Positions 7,901 to 15,810 of a stretch of 40,633 bases of DNA are shown piece after piece (position 1 is the stretch's first letter; each line of letters opens with the position of its first letter). Both the position numbers and the translations under genes were made by a program. Source of the DNA: Bacteroidales bacterium (GTDB taxonomy: Bacteria > Bacteroidota > Bacteroidia > Bacteroidales > P3); assembly GCA_017480185.1 (NCBI GenBank), contig JAFVBC010000007.1:1-40633 (forward strand). Reading direction: 5' to 3'. Below the pieces are notes generated by a model, which worked only from the letters and a program-made list of their open reading frames with translations, did not search any database and was not told the origin of the DNA.

Positions 7901-8182
7901 TTATGCTTTGGTTGGCAGCGGATTGAGTTGCTGTATTTGCACCTTTATGTGGTGCCCCGAGGTAACCTCGATGGTTGCCATGTCGGCCTGCCGACTCACA
8001 AAGAGACCGTGTATTCCACCTGCTGTAATCACGGGGTCGCCCTTTTTTAATCCGTCGCGAAAAGCGGCTTCGCGTTTAGCTTTCTGATTTTGAGGGCGTA
8101 TCATGAAGAAGTAGAACACCGCGATGAGCAGTGCCAACATGATGATGGTTTTCCATGTGCGACTGATGACCAATAGTATCAT
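7901..8182 (-). CDS. yajC: Preprotein translocase subunit YajC
   Basis: A 93-aa protein with one N-terminal membrane helix (TIIMLALLIAVFYFFMIRP) followed by the YajC signature: RPQNQKAKRE, then GLKKGDPVITAGGIHGLFVS. YajC binds SecDF at the SecYEG translocon in the inner membrane. The length is slightly short, but all conserved blocks are present. It appears monocistronic: a palindromic repeat separates it from terC on the upstream side, and the efflux promoter region follows it. I see no clear -7 box in front of it. Confidence 0.9.
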   Translation of the reverse strand: MILLVISRTWKTIIMLALLIAVFYFFMIRPQNQKAKREAAFRDGLKKGDPVITAGGIHGLFVSRQADMATIEVTSGHHIKVQIQQLNPLPTKA

Positions 8183-8285
8183 TGTTAGTTTTTTTTGTGT
8201 GCGGATTTAACGGCTGTGGCCGATGATTATTGCACGCAATGGCGAAAATGTTGTTTTTTTCTGTTGCTTTGACCTGGTTTTATCG

Positions 8286-8400
8286 TATCAACCAAGCATC
8301 AAGTAAGGCCGTTCTTCAGTCGTTCTTCAGTCAATCACTGAAGAACGACTGAACATATACTGAAGAAATGCCTTACTTGATACCTACTTGATGCCTATTT
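8286..8400. repeat. Large palindrome built from 11-bp GTTCTTCAGTY units (copy B)
   Basis: The left arm has two GTTCTTCAGTC units after ATCAAGTAAGGCC. The right arm has ACTGAAGAAC, GACTGAA and an interrupted third unit, then GCCTTACTTGATAC. The outer CTACTTGATGCCTATTT is identical to the end of copy A. That end overlaps the terC stop codon at 8395-8397, so the element forms the very end of the gene. Confidence 0.85.
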
Positions 8401-9399
8401 ACGTGGGTGAATGAGCATGGATAGGGTTATGCTCAATACCAGTATGGCTACAATCACTCCCAACGATGCCAATGTGGGCACTTCCCATCCTGGCCACTGT
8501 TCGAGTATCATCTTTGCTCCGATGAAGCATAGCAGCACTCCCAGACCGTAGTGCAGTAGCCAGAAGCGCTCGGCCATGCCCGAAAGAAGGAAGAAGAGCG
8601 AGCGCAAGCCCATGATGGCAAAGATGTTGGAGGTGTAGACTATCATGGGGTGGCGCGTAACGGAGAAGACGGCAGGAATGCTGTCTACGGCAAAGATGAT
8701 GTCGCTAAACTCTATCACCATCAGCACTACGAATAGCGGCGTTACCATCAGTTGTGTTTTCTCGGTGTTGGCAGTTGTGGACTCGCGGTGGAAGAAGTCG
8801 TGTCCGTGTGGCTCTTTGCACACCGGTATCACCTTGTTCACCATGCGCACCACGGGGTGGTTGACGGTGTCTATGTTTTCGTCAGATGTGCGGCGCATCA
8901 TGCGCACACCGCTGTATAGCAGCACTATGCCAAACACTGCCAGCAGCCAAGCAAAGCGGCTCACCAAAGCGCCGAGTGTGAATATGAATATAAAGCGTAG
9001 CACGATGGCGCCGAATATGCCCCAAAAGAGCACGCGGTGGTAGTATTGTTTTTCGATGCCAAACGAGGCAAATATCATTATCATCACAAAGATGTTGTCA
9101 ATGGAGAGGCTCTCTTCGAGCAGGTAGCCAGCCACGAATTGTTGTGCCAAGTCGCCACGATAGGCTCGAAGTGCGTCGGATGTGGCAAAACTGTCGGGGT
9201 CTATGCCGGTTATCCATTCGCCTCGTAGCCACACCAAGCATGCAAACCCCGCTGCCAAGGCCACCCACATGAGGGTTTGTAGCGCAGCTTCGCGCAGCGT
9301 AACCTCGCGGTCTTTGCGGTGCATCACCCCCAAATCAAGTGCCAACATTAGCACGATGAATACTAAAAAAAGCGCAAAGAAAATGCCGTTTATCTCCAT
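8395..9399 (-). CDS. TerC/Alx-family integral membrane protein
   Basis: A 334-aa inner-membrane protein with about nine hydrophobic segments. Diagnostic TerC motifs are the early LDLGVMHRK (21-29), EESLSIDNIFVMIMIF (95-110) and the repeated-half partner IEFSDIIFAVDSIPAVFSVT (about 229-248), with the acidic residues thought to bind metal. The Alx/TerC family is linked to manganese handling and export; the substrate here is not shown by the sequence. The stop codon TAG lies inside the end of palindrome copy B. The gene is divergent from the chromate-transporter pair. Confidence 0.93.
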   Translation of the reverse strand: MEINGIFFALFLVFIVLMLALDLGVMHRKDREVTLREAALQTLMWVALAAGFACLVWLRGEWITGIDPDSFATSDALRAYRGDLAQQFVAGYLLEESLSIDNIFVMIMIFASFGIEKQYYHRVLFWGIFGAIVLRFIFIFTLGALVSRFAWLLAVFGIVLLYSGVRMMRRTSDENIDTVNHPVVRMVNKVIPVCKEPHGHDFFHRESTTANTEKTQLMVTPLFVVLMVIEFSDIIFAVDSIPAVFSVTRHPMIVYTSNIFAIMGLRSLFFLLSGMAERFWLLHYGLGVLLCFIGAKMILEQWPGWEVPTLASLGVIVAILVLSITLSMLIHPRK

Positions 9400-9455
9400 A
9401 ACATTTTACGCCGTTTGTCGTTTATTAAGTCTGAATGTGATGAAAACGCGCACCA

Positions 9456-10004
9456 TTGGTTAAATATTGCAGTCTTTTTTGGTCTTTTTTTAAGGTTGGC
9501 ACTTTTACCATAGGTGGTGGATATGCCATGCTGCCACTTATGGAACGGGAGCTGGTAGAGCATCGTAAGTGGCTGACAGAGGCCGAGTTTATCGACCAAG
9601 TAACGTTGGCTCAAACGTTGCCGGGGGTGTTTGCTGTGAACATGGCTGCCATGTCGGGCTATCGGTTGCGGGGCTATGGCGGTAGTGTGGCCGCCATTGT
9701 GGGCAACGTGGTTGTACCCATAGTGGTGATTTTGTTGCTGGCATCGGTGTTGCGCTCGTTTCGCGATGTTGAGTGGGTGCAGCACGTATTCATGGGTGTG
9801 AGGCCGGCGGTGGTGGCTTTGATAGCTGTGCCAGTGTTTAAGATGGGGAGGCAGGCCGGTGTGGGCTGGAGCAATTGTTGGGTGCCAGTGGTGGCAGCCG
9901 CCACGGTGGTGGTGCTTGGGGTTAATCCTGCACTGGTGGTGTTGGCTGCAGCTGTTGCAGGGTGGGTTTACGGACGTTTGACTAAAAATCGCCCCAAGCT
10001 ATGA
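9456..10004 (+). CDS. Chromate transporter family protein, first half of a two-gene ChrA
   Basis: A 182-aa single-domain ChrA-type membrane protein with the family hallmark FTIGGGYAMLPLMERE near the N terminus and the LAQTLPGVFAVNMA motif of helix 2-3. Short ChrA proteins work as pairs in the membrane with opposite topology. The reading frame is closed by a stop at 9441, and no ATG precedes the conserved FFKVG block, so TTG at 9456 is the most likely start. The stop overlaps the ATG of the second half by 4 bp. Chromate export is the family function; in Bacteroidales, which rarely meet chromate, the real anion could differ. Confidence 0.9.
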   Translation: MVKYCSLFWSFFKVGTFTIGGGYAMLPLMERELVEHRKWLTEAEFIDQVTLAQTLPGVFAVNMAAMSGYRLRGYGGSVAAIVGNVVVPIVVILLLASVLRSFRDVEWVQHVFMGVRPAVVALIAVPVFKMGRQAGVGWSNCWVPVVAAATVVVLGVNPALVVLAAAVAGWVYGRLTKNRPKL

Positions 10005-10582
10005 TTTTTGTGCAGTTGGCCTTGACGTTTCTTTTCATTGGTGCGTTCACTTTTGGCGGTGGATATGCCATGGTGGCGCTGATCAATGCCGAAGTGGTCG
10101 ACCATCATGGTTGGCTATCACAGGCCGAGTTTACCGACCTTTTGGCTGTGAGCCAGGCTACTCCAGGACCTATTGGTATCAATACGGCCACCTATGTAGG
10201 CTATGCAGCTGTGATAAATGCAGGCTACGAGCCGTGGGCGGCGGTGTGTGGTGCACTGATGGCCTCGCTTGCCGTGGTGGCGGTTCCTGTTGTATTGGCA
10301 CTAATGGTTTTCAAGTTGTGGCAGCGTGTGGGACATGGTGCGGTGGCCCATGGGGTGATGCATGTAATGCGTTTGGCGGTGGTTGGTATAGTGGCTGCAG
10401 CGGCAGTGTCGCTTGTGGGAATTGAAAGTTTTGGAAATGTGGGCCTGAACCTAAGGTTTTTGGTCTCGGTGGCTATATTTGTGGCGGTGTTTGCCCTGTC
10501 GTTGTGGGGGAAAGTGGGCCCCGTGTGGCTAATTGTGGCGGCAGGTGCTGTTGGATGGGCTGTTTATGGCCTGTGTGGTTAG
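10001..10582 (+). CDS. Chromate transporter family protein, second half of a two-gene ChrA
   Basis: A 193-aa partner of the preceding protein, with FTFGGGYAMVALINAEVVD near residues 17-35 and the motif SQATPGPIGINTATYVGY (about 50-67), which is better conserved here than in the first half. About six membrane segments follow. The start is coupled to the first gene by an ATGA overlap. It is convergent with the LytTR regulator, with only 8 bp between the two stops and no visible terminator. Confidence 0.9.
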   Translation: MIFVQLALTFLFIGAFTFGGGYAMVALINAEVVDHHGWLSQAEFTDLLAVSQATPGPIGINTATYVGYAAVINAGYEPWAAVCGALMASLAVVAVPVVLALMVFKLWQRVGHGAVAHGVMHVMRLAVVGIVAAAAVSLVGIESFGNVGLNLRFLVSVAIFVAVFALSLWGKVGPVWLIVAAGAVGWAVYGLCG

Positions 10583-10590
10583 GCGCATGG

Positions 10591-11340
10591 CTATTGCGTA
10601 TACCATGTCTTGAACTCCTGCACACGCGCTTTGCTGATGATGATGCGCTCGGGTGTGGGCACCGAAAGGGTGATTGACAGTTTACTGATTGGCCATACAC
10701 TTATCTCGCGTATGGCTTTGTGAGCAACGATGAATTGTCGGTTGGCACGGAAGAAGTGCGAGGGGTCGAGTTGCTCCATGATGCTGTCGAGGGGCTTGTC
10801 AATGGTTTGTTGATGGCCGTCGTACATTATGGCACGCGAAATCTTATCTTCAAGGTAGAAACATGCCACCTCGCGCACCTCGATGGGTATCAGTTTATCG
10901 CGCACGGGTACCAAAAAGTGGGAGCGATAGCGACGCATCGATTCGCCCAGTCGGGCAATGGCTTCGCTTTGGCTGGCTGCCGAGAGCTGGTTCAGTTTGC
11001 CCACGGCTCGGCGAAGGTCGTCGACGCTTATGGGCTTGAGCAGATAGTCGATGCTGTTCACTTTGAAGGCATCAAGGGCATATTGATCGTAGGCTGTTGA
11101 GAAAATGATGGGACAAGTGAGTCTCACCTTGTCGAAGATGCGAAACGATGAGCCGTCGGCCAAGTGAATATCCATCAAGCAAAGGTCGGGCATGGGGTTG
11201 GCCTCAAACCATTCAACGCTCTCCTCGATGCTTTGCGTGGTGCCCACTACAGTGGCTTCGGGCAACACTTTTGCCAGCAATCGTTTTAGGTTGTCGGCTG
11301 CTACAGCCTCGTCTTCTATAATCAATATGCTTTTTATCAT
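10591..11340 (-). CDS. LytTR-family response regulator
   Basis: A 249-aa two-component regulator. The receiver domain (1-120) begins KSILIIEDE, has phospho-acceptor Asp57 in CLMDIHLADG, the switch Thr/Ser in IIFSTAYDQYALDAF and the conserved Lys in DYLLKPIS. The C-terminal LytTR DNA-binding domain (about 145-245) shows FLVPVRDKLIPIEVREVACFY and FFRANRQFIVAHKAI. Its start overlaps the kinase stop by 4 bp. As the last gene of the TolC-HlyD-ABC-2 operon, it is likely to control that exporter or its own operon; this is inferred from context. Confidence 0.95.
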   Translation of the reverse strand: MIKSILIIEDEAVAADNLKRLLAKVLPEATVVGTTQSIEESVEWFEANPMPDLCLMDIHLADGSSFRIFDKVRLTCPIIFSTAYDQYALDAFKVNSIDYLLKPISVDDLRRAVGKLNQLSAASQSEAIARLGESMRRYRSHFLVPVRDKLIPIEVREVACFYLEDKISRAIMYDGHQQTIDKPLDSIMEQLDPSHFFRANRQFIVAHKAIREISVWPISKLSITLSVPTPERIIISKARVQEFKTWYTQ

Positions 11341-12413
11341 AAGAGGGGTATTTCAACAGAGAAGATGTTGTCGGTGCGCGATATACGTATCTCGTTGTCG
11401 AGCAGTAGCCGACAGCGCTTGTTAAGGTTGGAGAGACCTATGCCGTTTGAAGTCTCGGGCTCGGACTTGGGTTGTAGGTTGTTCTCCACACGCACATATT
11501 GGTGTCCGCTTTGGGCATCGGATGTCAGGCTGATGGCAATGGTAAGAGGATGGCGGGTGGTAACCGTGTTGTGTTTTACGGCGTTCTCGATGAGCAGTTG
11601 CAGACTGATTGGCACTATCTTTCGTTCCAAGCAATCGGGAGGTAGTTGCTCGTTGACCACAAGTCCTTGTCCGTAACGTATGCGCATCATGTAGAGATAG
11701 GTGTGCGTAAATTCGAGCTCTTCGTTCAGCGTACACACCTGCTGGCTTTGCATGGTGTAGCGAAAGGTGGCCGAAAGTTTTTGCAGGTAGAGGTGCGCTT
11801 TTTCGTCGTCGGAGCCAATCAGTCCGTCGAGTGTATTCAAACTGTTGAACAGGAAGTGTGGACTGAGTTGCTGCTTCAGTGTGTCGTATTGTATTCGAAG
11901 GTTCTCGGTCTTAAGCAACTCGTTTTCCATCACCGTTTGTTGGCGAGTTGATTGGTGAAGAAGTAGCAGCGATATAAGGAATGCTATGAGCGCAGCCGTG
12001 ATGCCTATGATGATGGTGAACACGTAGTTTTTCGATGTGTTGCCCTCTCCATAGATAAGTCTTTCAACAAAAAAACTGGCCGACGACACAAGTATGGCAA
12101 TCAGAAATGAGCCAATCAGACCAATCGTTATCGCCAACCTCTCTTTTGTATTCGACCGTATGACCCAGAAATCGAAGGTATAGAACAGAAGGAAACTTAC
12201 GCAGTTGGTGACAAATACAATACCGAGGTGGAAGTTGGGGTCGAACTTGTGCGACACTGGTGTGAACGCACCTGCCAACATTGTGGCGGTCATCACTATG
12301 CCCGACACCAGCGCAAGATTAAGTGCGCGCCGTGCGCGGTACTGGTGCATGCGATGCAGTGCCGGCAACCAGTCGGCTCGGTGCACGTGTTCCAACTTTT
12401 TATACAGTGCCAT
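11337..12413 (-). CDS. LytS/YehU-type sensor histidine kinase
   Basis: A 358-aa kinase with four hydrophobic segments in the first 170 residues and no extracellular sensor domain of note, then a short coiled coil (about 172-195). The His_kinase (PF06580) motif LSPHFLFNSLNTLDGL carries the phospho-acceptor His. The ATPase domain has the N box QLLIENAVKHN and G box NGIGLSNLNKR, though it is compact. It pairs with the LytTR regulator, which it overlaps by 4 bp. It lies 12 bp after the upstream ABC-2 permease gene, so exporter and sensor are co-transcribed. Confidence 0.94.
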   Translation of the reverse strand: MALYKKLEHVHRADWLPALHRMHQYRARRALNLALVSGIVMTATMLAGAFTPVSHKFDPNFHLGIVFVTNCVSFLLFYTFDFWVIRSNTKERLAITIGLIGSFLIAILVSSASFFVERLIYGEGNTSKNYVFTIIIGITAALIAFLISLLLLHQSTRQQTVMENELLKTENLRIQYDTLKQQLSPHFLFNSLNTLDGLIGSDDEKAHLYLQKLSATFRYTMQSQQVCTLNEELEFTHTYLYMMRIRYGQGLVVNEQLPPDCLERKIVPISLQLLIENAVKHNTVTTRHPLTIAISLTSDAQSGHQYVRVENNLQPKSEPETSNGIGLSNLNKRCRLLLDNEIRISRTDNIFSVEIPLL

Positions 12414-12425
12414 GACGAGGCAAAT

Positions 12426-13604
12426 TTACGCTTTCCTGTACTTATTAACAAACCAAAACGACAAACATGCCATCACAAAGTAAGCCGCCGTTTGTATCCA
12501 CAATGCCAAGTATTCGCCTCGCACCTCCTGCAGTGTTGCCCCCATCGAACTTATACGTACAAAGCCTTCTATACCAGGTGTTGATGGGAAAAGATAACTA
12601 AAGGCAAGCCAAAAGGTTGGCATGTTGCTCTGTGGCCACACTATGCCACTTAGGAAGAATAGCACAACGCTGAAAAACAGGCAACAGAGCACCCCCGACA
12701 TTTTCTCGTGAACAAAGAAATTGCCAAACGACATGCCGAAGAATGTAACTGCAAGAATGAAAGGTAGCAGGAAGAGAGCTATGTCGTGTAGCGACCCAAG
12801 TTGTGGCAGGTGGAATAAATAGGGTATGAGAAACAGCACCACTGCACATATTGGTATGTAAAGGAGTATGAAGCATAGGGCTCGGCCGAATGTTACTCGG
12901 TAGATGCTACGCCCACGCAGATGAGCTGGAATTAGCAACATCGACTTCCGATCTTCGTAGGCACTGCCACTCATTATTCCTATTCCGAAAAACAATGTCT
13001 GATGTAAGACAAGCATGAGTAAGGCTGGAACAAAAAAGCTGGCAAAACCGCCCGATGGGTTATATAGTTTTACATCGTCGTACACCACTGGCTGAACCAT
13101 TTCGTCGGCCTGTTGACCAGTCAGCCCTGTCATAGCGTAGCGCTCAAGTTCTATGGTATGCATTTCGTCAATCAGAAGATTACTACCCCCTGTTACTGCA
13201 TTCTTGTAGTAGTAAAACGAACTCATGTCGCAGAACACACCTATGCGTGCAGTGCTCATTGTGGCAATGCGAGTGCCATAGTCGGATGGAATATACATCA
13301 CGGCATGCACAGCACGATCTTTCATCAGTTGCCTGGCTTCGGCCATGTTGTTGCAACGATATTGCACGCTCACCTCGGGTAGGGCATCCAACTTGTGGAT
13401 AAAACGTTTACTTGCCTCGCAATGAGATTCGTCAACAACTGCCACGGGCAAGTCGTGCATTGCTTCGGTATTGTATATAGCGCAAAAGGCAAGTGGATAG
13501 AGTATAGTTGCCACAAAGAATACAAGCACTGTCATTCTATTAGAGAATACGCGTCGTATCTCTATTGTAAACACAGTCCATATGTCTTGCAGTATGTGTG
13601 TCAT
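12426..13604 (-). CDS. ABC-2 type transporter permease (second of a pair)
   Basis: A 392-aa permease of the ABC-2 (YhiH/YbhR-like) family. It has one N-terminal helix (MTVLVFFVATILYPLAFCAI), a large periplasmic domain of about 150 residues starting LPVAVVDES, then five to six C-terminal helices with the ABC-2 signature region (GIMSGSAYEDRKSMLL). The C terminus ends in a helix and KYRKA. It overlaps its partner permease by 4 bp. No nucleotide-binding protein is encoded in the operon. Confidence 0.92.
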   Translation of the reverse strand: MTHILQDIWTVFTIEIRRVFSNRMTVLVFFVATILYPLAFCAIYNTEAMHDLPVAVVDESHCEASKRFIHKLDALPEVSVQYRCNNMAEARQLMKDRAVHAVMYIPSDYGTRIATMSTARIGVFCDMSSFYYYKNAVTGGSNLLIDEMHTIELERYAMTGLTGQQADEMVQPVVYDDVKLYNPSGGFASFFVPALLMLVLHQTLFFGIGIMSGSAYEDRKSMLLIPAHLRGRSIYRVTFGRALCFILLYIPICAVVLFLIPYLFHLPQLGSLHDIALFLLPFILAVTFFGMSFGNFFVHEKMSGVLCCLFFSVVLFFLSGIVWPQSNMPTFWLAFSYLFPSTPGIEGFVRISSMGATLQEVRGEYLALWIQTAAYFVMACLSFWFVNKYRKA

Positions 13605-14776
13605 GCAACGGTCTCCTTTCCTTGTTGCAACATAGTTGTTTTGTATTGCCTATTGAGTATTGCCGCTCCAATAAGGAAGAGCAGTCCGAAAGCCAACAGT
13701 GCACAGAAGTTAGGCCAGCAATGCTCCATACCGTTGCTGTGTATGGCTATATTACTGTAGTTGAGGTAGTAGTGCCTTATGGGATAGAGCCAACTGATGC
13801 CTGTAAAGATGCGTGGCATAGCCTCAATAGGGAATGAGAAGCCACTCAACGAGAAGCACAAAGCTCCATACACCGCTCCTACGCCCATTGATATTGGTGC
13901 ATCGGGGATGCTACCTGCTATAAACACTCCAGCGCATTGAGAGGCCAATATAAGCAGTATGGTGTTGAGCATCATAAGAAGCCAACTACCGTAGAGAGGG
14001 AAGTGCATAAAGCCAAACATGATGAGGTTGGCCAGTAGTGCAAGCAGCGAGTACCACACCGAGTAGGGGAGCAACTTGCCTACAAGGGCTTTCACAGCAT
14101 TGTTGCCTGCTTTCAGCATCATGCTATGCATAGTGCGCTCTTCGCGTTCTCGTCCTATGAGGTAGATTGTGTGCAACAACACGATGAATGCTATGACGGC
14201 AGGTACGAGTGTGGTCATCAAGTATATGCCATAGTTTGCCCAGGGGTTACCTATCAAGTGAGTATCGAATTCAACGGGCATTATGAGCCCCATTATTTGT
14301 TCCTCATCAAACCCTTTTTTGCGAAACACCTCTCTTTGCACCGCACCAGCGGCAAGCATACCCATTGTGGCCAATTGTTTGTAACTTAACGTGCCAGCAA
14401 GTAGGTAGCAAGGGTTACTATAGAGTCCGAAATGGGGAGCGTGGAATTGTATCACCTCGTTGTAGGTGCCTTTAGGAATTTCGTAGAAAGCAAATATCTC
14501 GCCGCGTTGCATGGCACGACGTGCTTGCGTATGGTTGTTGTAAACGGCCACCACGCTTACTCCTTGGGTAGCATCAATTTCGTGGCACACTCGTCGTGAG
14601 AGGTAGGTGCCGTCCATGTCTACCACTGCCACGGGCAGGTTCTGTGGTTGTCCTTCGCGTGTGAGGGTGGCAAAGAATATGAACACAAAGGCTATACCTA
14701 CTGTCAGCAACAGCAGGTAGCGAGGCTTTGCCACTATGCGACGCAATTCTCGTTTTGCAACTCTCCAGATGCTCAT
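13601..14776 (-). CDS. ABC-2 type transporter permease (first of a pair)
   Basis: A 391-aa paralogue of the next permease, with the same layout: N-terminal helix (YLLLLTVGIAFVFIFFATL), periplasmic domain opening LPVAVVDMDGTYLSRR, and C-terminal helices after LIGREREERTMHSMMLKAG, the usual cytoplasmic loop of the family. The two proteins probably form a heterodimer. It starts 3 bp after the HlyD stop. Such pairs with HlyD and TolC resemble the YbhFSR exporter, where the ATPase YbhF is separate; here that partner must be outside the window or absent. Confidence 0.93.
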   Translation of the reverse strand: MSIWRVAKRELRRIVAKPRYLLLLTVGIAFVFIFFATLTREGQPQNLPVAVVDMDGTYLSRRVCHEIDATQGVSVVAVYNNHTQARRAMQRGEIFAFYEIPKGTYNEVIQFHAPHFGLYSNPCYLLAGTLSYKQLATMGMLAAGAVQREVFRKKGFDEEQIMGLIMPVEFDTHLIGNPWANYGIYLMTTLVPAVIAFIVLLHTIYLIGREREERTMHSMMLKAGNNAVKALVGKLLPYSVWYSLLALLANLIMFGFMHFPLYGSWLLMMLNTILLILASQCAGVFIAGSIPDAPISMGVGAVYGALCFSLSGFSFPIEAMPRIFTGISWLYPIRHYYLNYSNIAIHSNGMEHCWPNFCALLAFGLLFLIGAAILNRQYKTTMLQQGKETVA

Positions 14777-14779
14777 CGC

Positions 14780-15763
14780 TTACTGGGCTATTATGGCTGT
14801 CATGCCAGGTCGCAGACCCTCTATCCTTTCGTCGGCCACCACTTTGATGTCGAAACTTTTAACGTCGTATTGGCCATTTGTTTTGGTCGAGCGCCAAGTG
14901 GCATAACTGGCCATGGCCTGCACTTTCTTTATGGTGGCAGAATGGGTGGCTGTGCCCAGTGCGGGGACGGCTATTTGCACCTTGCTGCCAGTTTGCAAGC
15001 CCTGCAGCAGGTCTTCGCGCACGGCAAAGGTGAACCAGGCATCGTTCATGTCGAGAATTGAAAGCACTGGCGACCCTGTGCCAATCAAGTCGCCCATCTT
15101 GGCATATACTTCCACCACTTCGCCATTGCATGGGGCTATGAGCCAGCTATCGTCAAGATAGCTCTGCACCTCGGCTACAGCACCTCCAGCTTGATCGGCC
15201 AAGGCCGATGCGGCGGCAATGTCTTCTTTCTGTGCCCCCTCTTTAGCCATCAGATATTGTTGTTCGGCTGCCATGGCATCGGCTTGTGCCACTTTGTATT
15301 TTGCTTCCACCTCGTCGTATTTTTGTGCCGACACCACTCCTTTTTCGTACAGACCTTTTATGCGGTTGAATGATTTTTGGTAAACGTCGACTGCAGCCAA
15401 TGCTTTTTGCCACACCTGATAAGCCATCTGTACCTGCTGGTTGCGTGCACCATGACGCGCCTTGTCGCTTTGGGCGTTGGCGGCATTTTGTACAGCCGTG
15501 GCTTGCAGCATCTTGGCATCGACCTGTGGACTGTTTATGTGAGCCAAGGTGTCGCCACGATGCACCATATCGCCCTCGGACACAAAGAGGCTGTCAATGC
15601 GTCCAGGCACCTTGTTGCTTACACGGTATTCCGAAGCATCAACCTCGCCTGTTATCTGTTCCGGACGCGGATGGGTGGCCAGCAAACCAACCAGGGCCAC
15701 CACTATTACGGCCACTATCACTACGGCAAGTCCTGCCAGCAACGATTTGTTTGTTTCTTTCAT
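14780..15763 (-). CDS. HlyD/EmrA-family membrane-fusion protein
   Basis: A 327-aa adaptor with an uncleaved N-terminal membrane anchor (LLAGLAVVIVAVIVVALVGL) and a periplasmic body. The lipoyl halves are RVSNKVPGRIDSLFVSEGD (47-65) and the later SWLIAPCNGEVVEVYAKMGD. Between them is a long alpha hairpin rich in Ala and Gln (about 85-195). The C-terminal barrel ends LRPGMTAIIAQ. It joins the ABC-2 permeases to the TolC protein encoded 47 bp upstream. Confidence 0.93.
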   Translation of the reverse strand: MKETNKSLLAGLAVVIVAVIVVALVGLLATHPRPEQITGEVDASEYRVSNKVPGRIDSLFVSEGDMVHRGDTLAHINSPQVDAKMLQATAVQNAANAQSDKARHGARNQQVQMAYQVWQKALAAVDVYQKSFNRIKGLYEKGVVSAQKYDEVEAKYKVAQADAMAAEQQYLMAKEGAQKEDIAAASALADQAGGAVAEVQSYLDDSWLIAPCNGEVVEVYAKMGDLIGTGSPVLSILDMNDAWFTFAVREDLLQGLQTGSKVQIAVPALGTATHSATIKKVQAMASYATWRSTKTNGQYDVKSFDIKVVADERIEGLRPGMTAIIAQ

Positions 15764-15810
15764 ATCTCTTGTTTTATTATTCTACTGAAATGAATTTGGC
15801 CTCGCAACTG

